Positions 10,555-22,550 of a stretch of DNA of 64,000 bases are shown here, piece by piece (the first letter of the stretch is position 1; every line of letters begins with the position of its first letter). Where the stretch lies: positions 111,619,314 through 111,683,313 of the forward strand of contig CM077160.1 in assembly GCA_039583875.1 (NCBI GenBank), given 5' to 3'. Origin of the DNA: Platanthera guangdongensis (taxonomy: Eukaryota > Streptophyta > Magnoliopsida > Asparagales > Orchidaceae). Position numbers and translations under genes: made by a program. The notes beneath the pieces are model-generated. The model saw only the letters and a list, made by a program, of their open reading frames with translations, made no database searches and was not told the origin of the DNA.

Positions 10555-11925
10555 ACCTTTGCCCCGGGTCGGGCCGGAGGGGATCTTACATGCCCAAGGC
10601 GTCCACTCAGTGCTCCTTGAAGAGGTAACGACCCACTCTAGCATGCACTGGTTGGCTGCCTTGGGGAATAGAATCACAACTTTCACAACACATTAGAGAT
10701 TTGCGAAAGCATTAGTAGGAAAATTCTAATATATATTTATAACTTCATAAATATTTACATTATTACAAGGTCGTAGCCTATGTCCTTATATAAGCTTGCA
10801 GGTTGTAGGAGTTCTACATAACCCTCACTCTCCCTCTCTACACTGCATGTTGTTACTCACGTCTTGAAACTCTTGAATATTTGTGGTGCTTCGGCTTGAG
10901 TGGTCCTAACTGCTGGCATATTCTCCTGTGGCAGGGGGTCACTACGGTGCTCCATTTCCTGTGAATGGTCATTTAAATAACTGTTAGTCACAGGGCTAAG
11001 TAGAAATAAATCCCCTCTCCGGATCCATATCCTAGGGACGAGCACACACGCACCCAACAGTATAAGATAGCCAAAGCTTGAGAGGGTTAGCACAGTATTT
11101 AATCCAGGAGCAACAATAAAAGAAAGGCAGCATAACTGAAGTGGTAGCAATATTAACATCAGTTATGAAAAAGGCTCTACTAGTACACCAGCACACTAGA
11201 AATACACCTTATGTATCATATCGCAGGCATTCACAGCCACACACACACACATCCTATGTCAACATAGTGTGGACCGCTTCTGTTCCAGCAGGGTAGCGAG
11301 CCCTGCGGGCCTCATTGATGGGGTCGTCGGTGATAGTGGCCAGTCTTGCCACTTCTGGGGGTGGTCGTACCGCATAGCCCCAGGACCCAACGTATAATCC
11401 CGTGTACTATTGTAAGTGAGCGACATCCTGTGATGCAATATTTTAGTTGACCAGCGGAGGAAATCCCAACAGGGACAACATAATAATCGGCCACATGTGG
11501 TACCCATCTCCCTGTCACCTTGAGTCATCGACCTTCCCATACCGGTACGAACGGTCTGCGGAAGTGACTGACCCGCCACAATTTACCGCAAGCAATTCAC
11601 AAGCAATCAATCAAACTATTAAGCTACTATGCATCGGGTCTGCGGCGGCCTGCCCTATTACACGTTAACCTTCAGGCCGCGTCGCTCAGCTCAACTTTTG
11701 ACAAGGACCGTGGGAACACTTTATTTGAGGCAAAACCTGAAGGAATGCTTCGACTCCGGTTAACCCCATTTAAGGTTTGACCTTATTAGGCAACTGCTCG
11801 TTAGAGCAGGACACAACTTAAAATAGTAAAATTACAGAAATAAAAAGCGGTGATTAAAGCTACTGATTATAAAGGCTACATAATTGGAGCGCTGGAATGA
11901 CTAGTACGAAACTAGAATAGTACTG
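10555..11925 (-). other. Non-coding, possibly minus-strand gypsy LTR and leader
   Basis: No recognisable domain. The minus strand has a short open stretch (11159-10857) rich in Gln/Glu near its end, followed by a GTGAGT, in a setting that resembles an LTR running into the start of a gag gene. This is a weak impression from composition and arrangement only. Confidence 0.25.
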
Positions 11926-12365
11926 AATTGAAAGTATCGAATTGAACTTGACCAGTACGAGACTGAAGTTGAATTGAAAGCACAGAAATGAACTTGACCA
12001 GTACGAGACTGGAATTGAAAGTACTGAAATGAACTTGACCAGTACGAGACTAGAATTGAAAGTACTGAAATGAAATTGACCAGTACGAGACTGGAATTGA
12101 AAGTACTGAAATGAACTTGACCAGTACGAGACTGGAATTGAAAGTACTAAAATGAACTTAACCAGTACGAGACTGGAATTGAAAGTACTGAAATGAGCTT
12201 GAACAGTACGAGACTGGAATTGAAAGTACTGAAATGAAATTGACCAGTGCGAGACTGGAATTAGAAGTACTTAAATGAACTTGACCAGTACGAGACTAGA
12301 ATTAAAAGTACTAAAATGAACTTGACTAGTGCGAGGCTGGAATTGAAAGTATTGAAATGAGCTTG
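11926..12365 (+). repeat. Tandem array of a 41-bp unit, about 11 copies
   Basis: The unit contains GAATTGAAAGTACTGAAATG followed by AACTTGACCAGTACGAGACTG. Copies differ by a few substitutions, and outer copies are more diverged. It contains the inverted pair GTACT and AGTAC. No ORF crosses it. Confidence 0.9.
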
Positions 12366-13369
12366 ACATTTAAATCAGGTGGGATAGTCGTGTGTTCCAA
12401 TTTTCATTTTCGGAGAAAGTGGGCGAAATAAATCCCAGGCGCAGCCCTAAGCTCTTAAAATTTGAAAGAAACTTCATTTCTTATCCCCATGTCTCAAAAT
12501 TTTGATAGAACCCTTGGGAGAGCCTATTAAGGGTCTAGAAATTATTTCATAATTTTTACCCAAGTTTTGGACCATCATTTTTGCCTAATAAACCTTATTT
12601 AAGCTCTTAATAATACTAAAACATTTTCAAAATTTTCAAAAATTTTATGGAGGAAGCTCTCAATTTGGGGAACATTTTTTATGTTGACCACTTTGCCCTC
12701 CTGGTGCACTTATTTGGCCCAAACAAATTCACAAAGTTCTGTTATGAAAATTGGTCTGCAATTAGCCGATCAAATATCGATTCTGTGGTTGCGATTGAGC
12801 CAAACGGCTTAATGCGCTATTATTTCCCCACAGCGGATCAGCCGCGAATCCGTTGTGGGGGGCACAAAAATGGAGGCAGGTGGAATAGGTAATCATCGTC
12901 GTCCATCTCATCACCGGAGATGGACGGCGGCGAATTCATCCTGAAGATAAAAGAGACGATGACCCTCTGCCACCATCGGCCGGCCGTTGCTGGGTGCCGG
13001 TGCCGCCGACGTTCAACTAGCTGGGGGCCGGCAAACTTCTGGCTGGTGGTCTGGTGGCCTGCCACTACCTGCCACCGCCTGAGAATGCCATCCCGAGAGC
13101 AAGGTGGAGGAGTTCTGCTCCCAGCGTCGTCGTGCCACCTTGCTTCTCTGATGATGTTCATGGTTACGCAGCCACCCCCGGCCGGTGTGTCGAGGGCAGG
13201 GCTCCTCTTCGGTGGTGGCCCAGTGACTTCCTGCCTCCGACCACCGCTGTTACTCGAGAAATCCTTTTGACGTTCGTTGAAAGAATACAGCACCACGCTC
13301 ATCGAATTTCTCGAAATCCGGTCGACGTTTGCCGAAAGGATACAACACCACATTCAATACCGGGAACTA
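12366..13369. other. Non-coding stretch between two tandem arrays
   Basis: The AT-rich left half (to about 12700) gives way to a GC-rich right half (12840-13300) that is open on both strands by composition only. The open frames there lack known domains and show Gly/Pro/Arg bias. It may be part of an old gypsy LTR, because the flanks 10.6-14.2 kb look like one continuous non-coding unit, but this is not proven. Confidence 0.3.
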
Positions 13370-14087
13370 AGGCGTTGAGTGCATAAGCATCACTCAATGC
13401 TAGTAACTAAGGTCTTGAGTGGAGAAGCTTCACTCAATGCCAGGAACTAAGGCATTGAAAGGAGAAGCATCACTCAACACTGGGAACTAAGGCGTTGAGT
13501 GGAGAAGCATCACTCAATGCCAGGAACTAATGCGTTGAGTGGAGAAGCATCACTCAACACCAGGAACTAAGGCGTTGAGTGGAGAAGCATCACTAAATGC
13601 CAGGAACTAAGATGTTGAGTGGAGAAGCATCACTCAATTCCAGGAACTAAGGTGTGGAGTGGAAAAGCAACACTCAATGCCGGTAACTAAGGCATTGAGT
13701 GGAGAAGCATCACTCAATGCCGGGAGCTAAGGTGTTAAGTGGAGGAGCATCAATCAATGCCGGGAACTAAGGTATTGAGCGGAGAAGCATCACTCAATGC
13801 CGAGAACTACGACATTGAGTGGAGAAGCATCACTCAATGTCGGGAACTAAGGCGTTTAGTTGAGAAGCATCACTCAACGTCGGGAACTAAGGCGTTGAGT
13901 GGAGAAGCATGACTCAACTTCGGGAACTAAGGCGTTGAGTGGAGAAGCATCACTCAATGCCGGGAATTAAGGCATTGAGTGGAGAAGCATCACTCAATGC
14001 CAGGAACTAAGGCGTTGAGTGGAGAAGCATCACTCAATGCTGGGAACTAAGACATTGAGTGGAGAAGCATCACTCAATACCAACCCT
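13370..14087 (+). repeat. Tandem array of a 40-bp hairpin-forming unit, about 18 copies
   Basis: The unit is CACTCAATGCCGGGAACTAA followed by GGCGTTGAGTGGAGAAGCAT. Within each unit, CACTCAAyGCC and GGCrTTGAGTG form an inverted repeat around a loop of about 8-9 bases. Many copies are nearly perfect. The array starts sharply after a GC-rich segment and ends at CCAACCCTGAGG. Confidence 0.92.
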
Positions 14088-14230
14088 GAGGTCCTCCTAC
14101 TTACCCGGGTGCAGGCCTTCCCGCATACCCCGGGTGAGAACCCTTCCACCCATTCTACTCGCCTGACCCGATTAGCTTAAATCCCACTCAAGGCTGGGGT
14201 CCCAGGCCTTTAGATCCCACTCAGCGAATA
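14088..14230. other. Short linker between hairpin array and copia N
   Basis: Pyrimidine-rich, with two CCCGGGTG-like boxes. No coding or known repeat signature. Confidence 0.3.
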
Positions 14231-14264
14231 TGAGGTTGTACATAGATGAAGTTCACCAAGTAGT

Positions 14265-14952
14265 TACATAAGAAATTTGGAATGGAGAACACAACTTATA
14301 TGAGGACTCCAATGGGTTCAACTATGCCAGTAGACCAGATATAATGTTTTCAGCATGTGTTTGCGCTAGATTCTAGGTGAACTCTAGAGAATCTCACTAT
14401 ACCGCTACAAAGAGGGATTTGAGATACCTTAAAGGCACACCTAATCTTGGCTTATGATATCCAAGAAGTAATGACTGTGATCTAATTGTTTTTTCAGATG
14501 CTGATTTTGCAGGAGGCGGGGATGACAGGAAAAGCACTTCTAGGACGTGTCAATTCCTTGGAAGAAGGCTTATCTCATGGAGTAGCAAGAAGCAAAATTA
14601 TATGATAATTTCAACTACTGAGTCAGAGTACATCTCTACAGTCAGTTGTTGCACACATCTTTTATGGATAAGAAATCAGGTTGAAGACTATAATATGAAT
14701 TTGAAGGAGATTCCAATATTTTGTTATTCATCAAGCACAATAGCTATAACCAATAATCTAGTTTCTCACAACAGGACAAAACATAACGAGATATGATATC
14801 ACTTCATCCAGGAGCATGTGGAGAACCAGGATATCAATCTTTACTATGTATCAGCGGACAAGTAGGTTGCAAATATTTTCACAAAGCCGCTAGAAGAAGC
14901 CAAGTTCACATATTTCAAAACTGAAATTGGAATGCTCAACAAGAAATCTTAA
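14265..14952 (+). pseudogene. pol: Copia RT tail and RNase H (N)
   Basis: The text GMENTTYMRTPMGSTMP runs straight into RPDIMFSACVCARF, so a stretch of some tens of codons that normally separates them is deleted near 14325. RNase H follows: DADFAGGGDDRKSTSRTCQFLG, SWSSKKQ, ESEYIS and a NRTKHNEI tail, with stops near 14376, 14455, 14796 and 14862. It ends with FTKPLEEAKF and an IGMLNKKS-type terminus, as in SIRE copia pol. Confidence 0.85.
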
Positions 14953-15308
14953 GGTGGTCAAGGACTCTAAAGAAATCTACCCAAGAGAAGAAGGTCAAAT
15001 TCATCAAGTCTTCACACAAGCACTCGTGAAATCAATCGAGAAATCACAACTACATTCGACGAATACTCGTGAATACTCGACAAATTGACGAGATGTTTCA
15101 GGCTCTCTCAATGAATTAAATGAGTACCCTTGTAAGCATTTGATGAATTGAACTTAGTTCAGACTTTCTTTATTGGATCTGAAGAATTATTTTATTCGAT
15201 TACTCAGGTACGTGTATTTTCGATATTTTTTATAAAATGTTTATATATATACTGTTCTAAGGGCATTAGAGACTTCACGAGACCTACCTTCAGTTCGTCA
15301 AGTCTTTT

Positions 15309-17695
15309 ATGTCTGTTCATCTTCCCGTCGACCTGCAGAAAGTTCCTTCAGTTCATCTCCAATTCTTCAAAAAGTTCTTTCATTTCTCCTCTAATCAATC
15401 AAGAATTGCTCACAAAGGTGCTGGAAATCTTCAAATAGGAGATCTCGTTCGCTCTGGATTTTTTACTACTTCCGACGAATTCCGGAACATTATTCCCATA
15501 TTGGAAATCATCGGACTAACGTTTGTTCTGGAGAAAGAATGCAGAGTTCTTGACAGAGAAGTCATGGAGTTCTTCAGGAATGCAGAGCTCATGCGTGAAG
15601 GATCCCTCATCAAAAGCAGTGTTAGAAATTTTGAAGTGAGAATGAAGCCTAGTTTCTTAAACCAATTTTTGAGAATGCCTGAAGTTGAGGAAGAAGATGA
15701 AATCACTGACGCTAACTATGATAGATCCCTCCCATTCTGTGACTTGGAAAATAAATCTACAATCATTAGATGCAAGGAAATGAATGATGAAGGCAAGCTA
15801 TTAACTGATATTATTGGAAAAGTGTTCTTATAAAAGACATGGTCATGTGACTATGTATCAGGAGACTTGTTCAAACTGCCGACAGTTGTGATTTGCAGAA
15901 AGAGAATGAACTAGGGAAGAGTTCTTTTTGACAGAATTAAGGCATGGTTCTTAGCCCCAAATTTTATAAGAATTATCACTCTCTAGCTCAACCAGCTAGA
16001 CAAGAATCAATTTGATATGTTCACTGGTATGCAAATTCACCACCTTAAAAAGATAAATGCATCAATTTTTGCTCGATAGGAATGGAAAATTCCAAAGAAG
16101 GGGGTAGAGAGAGAATTGGGTGAAGGTTCTGGATTGCACGAAATTCCTCTCACTGCAGCCTTAGAGAAGGAAATGCCCCCCCCCCCAATGAAGCAACCGA
16201 GATTATTGGTGTAACTGTTGAGGGGCAGAGTCAACTTGTAGATGGTGAGATACTTGTAATTCCACCAATACAATCCGAAATTCCTCATGTGTAAACTGAA
16301 ATTCAACCTCTTGTACCTGATGTTCAGATAGAGCCAGATGTTCACCCATAGGTACAAGCTATTTTGGGATTGACACATGATGGAGTGTCTGATTTGGAAG
16401 AATTTTGTGCTGAGTATGAGGGGGAGTCCTTAGCTAAAGATTTTCTCCAAGAGGACTTCAATGCTGAAAGTGTTTCTTTTGAGGGGGTGGGGACTTGATA
16501 GTGTTTTCTGAAGAAGTAAGACAGGTTGTGGTTAAGCATCTTGCCCTAGAACTATTCTTCCTCAAGGAACACTCAGGGAGAGTTAATTCTAGTAGTTTTA
16601 AGACTAATGCTGACAATCTTGCAGCTCCCAGATCTCAGGGTGAGAGTGCCCCTCCTTCAAAAAGTTCCTTGTTAAAGTCTATAGAAGAAATGCTGGTAAA
16701 GCAAAAAAAAACCACTTTGATTTCTCCTTACACAAGTTTTTAGCAAAATGGCTGAAGTTGAAAAGGATCTGAATGATGTACTGGCTCAGGTCAATCATAA
16801 TATGGATAAGTTGAAGACCTCTCTGACTAAATGGTTAGCTTAAGATGGTAAGGTCATCGATCATTCAATCAATAACATTGGTCAGGTTTACAACAAGGCA
16901 GTTCACCTCTCGAAATCTCATGGTGTTATGATACATTCATATGATGCGAGCATGCATCACATTGACGGTAAAATGGGATTATACAAGGAAAAGTTCACCC
17001 AAACCCTTATTGCAGAAGTCAGAAAGGGGGGAGATTATAGAGAAAGATGAGTGAGCTGAATTGGGATGTGCACAACAATATGCATAGTGCTAATGTATAT
17101 AGTTATTAGAATATCAAGTGGTTGTATGAAGAGCTGACAGACAGAGTTACAGTTCCACCACACTTTAAGGAGAACAACTTACTGAAGGTGGAGGGTTACA
17201 TGTTAAGGGTGCGGAGTATTTTGAGCAACATCCTGAAGGTAGAGAGTATGCACCTCTGAAATAATATACTCAAGTGTGGTCTGTTATTGTTGAGGAAGAA
17301 GCAAAGATTCTTGAAGACTCTTCTAAATCTCCTTATAAGAGAAGAAGATATGGGAAAGGCCCATCAGCAAGATGGTCTGATCCCAACAGAGAAAATAGGG
17401 AATATGCTGAAGTATGGAGTCCTATAGCCAAAGGTATTATTTTGAACACATTCGCCATAGTTGACCTAAAAAATAAAGAGCCAAAGATATACTATAGCAA
17501 ATAGAAATGGGATAAGCATGCAGTATCAAATGTGAAGAGGAGACTTCACTTCAGAAAGCATGGAAGAGACAACCATGATGCTCCTCCTCCACCACTAAAA
17601 TATTATCCCAAACCCTATGCATATTTTGACAGACAGCATGAGAAGAACAAGGGCAAGGAGCATTCTTGGGACTATCGTTTCCTTATATTTTATTA
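15309..17695 (+). pseudogene. Envelope-like ORF of copia N (broken)
   Basis: The first 174 codons (15309-15833) align by eye with the N-terminus of the intact ORF at 63092-60798: DLVRSGFFTTSDEFRNI, GLTFVLEKECRVLDREVMEFF and EMNDEGKLLTDIIGKV. Later parts survive in changing frames. The C-terminal module (about 17390-17650) shows WSPIAKGIILNTF and YYPKPYAYFDRQ. Several stops and frame shifts separate the pieces. No signal peptide or membrane segment is visible, so the usual name 'envelope-like' is a family label rather than a demonstrated function. Confidence 0.8.
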
Positions 17696-17699
17696 TATT

Positions 17700-17870
17700 G
17701 TGAATGTCTTAGAATTCCCCCAAGAAACTTGTATATAAATATTGATATTTTGTTAATCTCTTGTTATTTTGAATTCATACATCTTTTCTATGCATTCTGT
17801 TTCTTTACTTTATTATATGTGCAATTCAGCTTAGTATATAGGATTCTGACTTATTCAAATATGAAGAGAT
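17700..17870 (+). other. 3' untranslated stretch and decayed polypurine tract (N)
   Basis: AT-rich and non-coding. GAAGAGATTAT just before 17871 replaces the GGGGGAGAT tract that precedes the LTR in the sister elements D, G, H and E. Confidence 0.5.
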
Positions 17871-19409
17871 TATTGGGTATTGTATCCACAATAGATTTGA
17901 TTTGAAGAAGTGTCCCTTGAACTAAGTTGAATTGAGGTTGTAGTTGATGTTAGTTTCAGTTGTGTGTGGTGCAGACTTTTATTACCAAGTACAAACCATT
18001 GTCAGGTTACAATGAGTCTTCAAACACAGTTCTGTACAATGTAATCCATCATTGTATAGAACATCATGTTGACCCATATGTAATCTCTCTAATGGGATGT
18101 ACTTCATTTTGCATCACAAAGGAAGTTATTGTTCAGAAGTTGCAGATTTTGGCTAAGGAAAATTCGTCGAGGGATCACGTGAGGTCTCGTTAAATTCGTT
18201 GAGAACTCACGTAAACACTCGTATAATTTGTCGAGTGATCTCAGGAGTACTTGGGAGATCACTGAAAACTGCTATCCAGGTCAACAAAGTAAAATTCGTC
18301 GAGTTCTCAAAAGAATTCATCGAGTACTTACGTGAGTACTCCTGAAATTCGTTGAGTTCCCTCAAGAAGTCAAGTGAACTATCTTAATACTCCAAAGAAA
18401 GTTAGGGTTAGTCGGTTCTAAGTAAAATTTGTCGAGATGATAAGTAAATTCGCTGATTACTCTCGAGAGCTTTCAGTTAATTCATCGAAAGGTCTTGTTT
18501 AGTCTAAACATCTCATGCAAACTCTCTCCCAAGTTATTTCGACAGGTTCGTCGAGTGGTATGGAGAGTACACGTGATGTCTCGATGAATTGGACTTAAAC
18601 AAATTTTTGTTCAGTGTCGTTCGCGTTTTCACAGCTTTCCAAAATTAGGGCTTTCGCCATATACAGTACACGTGGACGGTAGAACTAAGTTTGGAATCGA
18701 TCCATTAGTGAGCAGTCTATCAATAGTCTTGGATTTTTTTCAGAGAACCCTAATCGCAAATCTAATCGTGTTCTAATTTCATATCGCCATAAACTATCGG
18801 GAATTCAAATTGATTTCACGAACAACTCTGTCGTCGACAAGTCTCCCGATCCGTGATTCCTCCTGGAAAGAAAAGACTCCGTCAATCTGAAAATTCCAGA
18901 TCCACATTCGTTCAAAGATTAATCATTTCTCAGATCCAATCAGTGCAGTAACTTTATATTCTTCTTATTATTCAAGAATTTAGTCAGAGCTTTCAAGCAA
19001 CGAAGAAGAACTATATTTTCAGATCTGAGAAAAAAAGTTTTCTTCCAAACAATATTTTTCTTATTGCATTGTAGGAAGTTTGTTCTTTCGAATTTTTGTA
19101 GATCCTTGTTGAAGGGTCGAGTATAGGGGAAGTTGTTCTCTGAGATTGTAGGAGTTGTATACTCCGAGTGTAAGATTATTTAATTTGAGTTTTGGTGAAG
19201 TAGCCGAGTCTAGCCCGAAGTGCCAGGTAGATGAGGCGAGACAATGGATGTACCCAGTTTGGGGAACTACTATAAATCCTCGTGAATGTGTTGTGTTTAT
19301 TCTCTTGTTTTCTGCGCTTTATTTTTACTAGATTTTATTCCGCTATAAGCCATAGGATTCACCTATTCACCCCCTGTACGTGATTTAGGTTGATAACTAG
19401 ATACTTTCA
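17871..19409 (+). repeat. 3' LTR of copia N
   Basis: It begins TATTGGGTATTGTATCCACAA, matching the LTR start of E (TGTTGGGTATTGTATCC) with one key base changed. It ends ATTCACCCCCTGTACG... ACTTTCA, matching the ends of the minus-strand LTRs. It contains the GGATGTACCCA...GGGGAAC...ACTATAAAT box (19244-19278) shared by all SIRE LTRs here. Confidence 0.8.
18155..18600 (+). repeat. Array of TTCGTCGAG-type motifs in LTR N
   Basis: About ten copies of (A)ATTCGTCGAG or close variants alternate with ACTCACGT/CTCACGTGA boxes, irregularly spaced at 20-40 bp. Scattered related motifs (TTCGACGAATACTCGTG) occur in the spacer ahead of the envelope-like ORF near 15055. Confidence 0.75.
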
Positions 19410-20780
19410 CATTTCATAAAATTAAAAAATATCAAAAAATTAGAAAATTGAAAATTTAATTTCATACAAAGGGAGATTTGGACTTTCATCTCATCATATC
19501 TCCTAGTACCGGTGAGAGCCCTTCACAGAGCATACCTCGGGAAGTCTACGAATTAACAAAATTTTTAGGATTAAATTTTATTAATGAAATCATTATTTTA
19601 TATTTACTCACTTGCAAAATTCTTAGCGAATTATCTTTTTCATAGTGTTTAGAAAATTTTCTTGCTCTATTAGAATTAAATTTTGGAGTAAAATTATTGG
19701 TCGTGCTGTGTTTTTAGTCAAATGTACATATTAAGTAGAATTTTATGAAAAAATAAATATTTAGCGTACTTTTAGATTTTATTTTTTTATTTTCTAAACA
19801 CATGGAAATGATTTATTTTACTCTTAATTCAAACCCGGTAGAATATAAAAATAATTTAGTTGAGTATGTAGAAGTTAATTAGAGATATATTACCCAAGTC
19901 GAGAGAAAAAATATTTCTTTCTCGATGTCTAGAAATTGTCTTCTAGCGACTCTCAAGACTTGCATAAGTTAAACTCATTAATAGAGCATGATGATTAACT
20001 ATAAAGATTGAAAGAAACGATGATTTGGAATTGTTTGGTGGTGGTGATTAATTGCAAGAAAGAAATAAACTACTATTGTGCGGGTCACAATCACCTCTTC
20101 GCAGGGCGTGAAGATTATGTAGGCTATTAGCACCGCTTCTCTTGGCGAATGGACGAGTGTGCAAATGGATGGAATGAAAACGATGGCGAAATTGAGGATC
20201 ATGCTCACCTCCTCACACGACAGACACCTAGCAATTGATAATATGGTTATCTCTGTAGCTCACAAAATAAGCATGTGAACGAGGGTGCACCTCAAGTATT
20301 GCTAACATACAAGGAATTTCATATAAATGAAATTAAACACTTTAAACAAATGTGAAGCAAGCCACATCATCAATGTTATGGAAATACTAGCTATAATCGT
20401 CTAGAACTACAACCACATAATCTGAAGTCTCATTGGAGGTTCTCGATAGGAATTGCTAGGTCATCACTTCGCATCCTAGCTCGGTATCCAACTGCGTCCA
20501 AGCTCCAAAATAGTGTCACTCTCCTCTGAAATGCTTGTCTTCTTCGTCTCACGATCAGGCCACGTTCGGTGCAAAGCTCTCCTAGCTTGGCGATCAAATT
20601 CGGGCTAGAATCCCCTCTTTGGAGTCTTCAGATGATGTGAGGCGGCTATAAGCAAAGCCCTAAGCGATGGGGGAAGAAGGAATGTTGTCAGAGCTCCTTA
20701 CCTAGGTGTGCGGAGAACAAGGCGGAATGGAGCGGAATAGAAAATCGGATCCTGTTTAGGGAAAATTCTTGCGCTTAAAT
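19410..20780. other. AT-rich non-coding stretch
   Basis: No domain, LTR end or tandem array recognised. Open frames are short and shadow-like. It may be decayed transposon sequence or intergenic DNA. Confidence 0.4.
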
Positions 20781-21250
20781 ACAGATATCGTGAGAATTTG
20801 GTCACGCGCGATCGATTGCATGACCATGTATGTGAAACGTGTGAATTGCCTTCTGTTAAATTTCCAAATTGGGCAACATTGGACCCATGTGATTTTACTC
20901 CTGCAAGGTTGGAATAACTGTGCTCAAAGAAAATGCACGGGACGGGACAGACTGCTGTTTTTCCAGCCCAAGAGATGAATCGTGTGTTTTCCTTCACGCA
21001 CGGTTGAAATCAATTGCGCGAGAAGGAATCGCACGATTGATATTTAACATATTTTTTTTACAAACATAGGTCGCTCGTGCGTTTTACTCACGCACGGTCA
21101 GAATAATCGTACCCGGACAAAATGCACGAACCGGGGCAGATCACCATTTTGGGCATTAAGACTGTGCATGCCTGCAGAAATCATTTGTGAAGGAATTGCA
21201 CAGTCATGCGATATACACAGATATGTTTTTGAGGCATGGGATCTGCCCAC
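20780..21250 (+). repeat. Diverged direct duplication, about 170 bp
   Basis: The segment near 20890-21030 (TTTTACTCCTGCAAGGTTGG, AAAATGCACGGGACGGG) recurs in diverged form near 21078-21220 (TTTTACTCACGCACGGTCAG, AAAATGCACGAACCGGG). Both end in a GAAGGAATyGCAC element. A weaker third copy may begin near 20800. Confidence 0.5.
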
Positions 21251-21530
21251 CAACATTCCAATCCAAATTCCTGGGGGCAACTTCTTCCGACAAACACAGA
21301 CAGTTGCGAACATGTAGAAGAAGAAAGATGGGGAGTACCAAGTGCTTACCCCTATAATGAATGAGTGCGCAATTGCACGCCAAAATGAATTAAATGAACA
21401 TTTCAAAAGTCAATTTTGCTTAGGTGTGATATGAGTGATAATGCAATGAAAGTGAAGTGTTTGTACATGAAAACAAACTCAGATAAGTCTGAAAAATATT
21501 ATATAAAATGAACTCATTAGGTGACTACCA
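21251..21530. other. Non-coding, nothing recognised
   Basis: No repeat, domain or motif array seen. Confidence 0.4.
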
Positions 21531-22388
21531 GACTCAGGGTCGGATCCAAGATTCAAAGTAAGGGGGCGGACAAAACATAAAAACATAAAAAAAAACAAGT
21601 ATCATGTCAGGGACGGACACAATCGACCCGATAGTTCGTAAAAAACATAATACATCGGGGTCGCAATCTCACGCCCTGACGGACTCCCAACTCGCTACCA
21701 CATAGCAGGAGGGGACTCTACGTGCAGACAAAACATATAAGACATTAGGGACACAATCTCACGCCCTAGAGGAGTCCCCATCCTGTACCACAATGGTGTG
21801 AGGGGACTCTCATCACACGAAATTGAATGTAATGCACAAAAAATAGCGGGGAAAAAGGCGTTACCCTTGGAGCGTGATTCAGTAAGGCGGAACGAGATTA
21901 TGAAGGCTTGAGTAGTTGAGGGCAAACAGGTTGTGCTGGCAGCAAACCTATATCAAATTAAAATCAATTCATGAACACCCAAAGCATATATACTTATATA
22001 ACACCACAAACCTAAGCCAAACGATAATAAATTTCTATTTAAACCATGAAATTAGAGAGAGGAGAACTTATAGTGAAATTTATGGAAGGAAAAGGAAGAA
22101 AACCCAAAGGTAAAGTCTGATTCAGAATTTCCCCAACCCAGCACAGCCAACGCCACCCAAATCTCTCTATAGCTAGTTGGATTCATGCCAAACAGCACAA
22201 TACGGCTTTGATTCCGCAAAAGGAGGCCGCCAAATCGCCAATCGATGGAAGAGCTCTTCCTAAGAGGCTCTCAGCGAGCCCTAGCGGAAAGGGGAGAGGG
22301 AGACGACTCAGACGAGAGAAGTGGAGAGACGATCTCTTTCTGTCTAGGAGAGAGAAATTGGATCAGAAAATAAGTTCACAGGAGTTAT

Positions 22389-22435
<47 letters not shown>

Positions 22436-22550
22436 ATATTTATATTTATATTATATACATAACTTATATTTTATAATTAATAAAAACTAAACCTACATAA
22501 ATTTCAAAATCCTTGCCCCCCCCCCGATCCGCCACTGACCAGACTCATAA
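21531..22550. mobile_element. Non-autonomous MULE-like DNA element, about 1 kb
   Basis: The left end reads TCAGGGTCGGATCC and the right end, reverse-complemented, TCAGTGGCGGATCG, so short terminal inverted repeats are present. The flanks carry the direct repeat CCAGACTCA on both sides, a size fitting Mutator-like insertion. The interior has no transposase; it holds two diverged copies of a CAATCTCACGCCCT-GGACTCCC-TACCACA block and a TA microsatellite. Superfamily assignment is tentative. Confidence 0.55.
22391..22433. repeat. (TA)n microsatellite
   Basis: About 20 uninterrupted TA dinucleotides inside the MULE-like element. Confidence 0.95.

Larger units (their letters stand above)
14231..19409 (+). 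mobile_element. SIRE-type copia N, 5'-truncated, with envelope-like ORF and 3' LTR
   Basis: Order seen: the tail of RT, RNase H, a spacer with ACTCGTGAA/TTCGACGAA-like motifs, a broken envelope-like ORF, and a 3' LTR starting at 17871 and ending ACTTTCA at 19409. Everything upstream of the last part of RT is missing. Confidence 0.8.

Noticed and set aside
12838..13386. Candidate genes in the GC-rich segment next to the 40-bp array
   Set aside because: Open on both strands by composition, no domain, Gly/Pro/Arg bias; more likely LTR or leader sequence.
13370..14087. CRISPR-like repeat array (also the 41-, 79- and 112-bp arrays)
   Set aside because: Units are contiguous with no unique spacers, and the setting is a plant transposon region.
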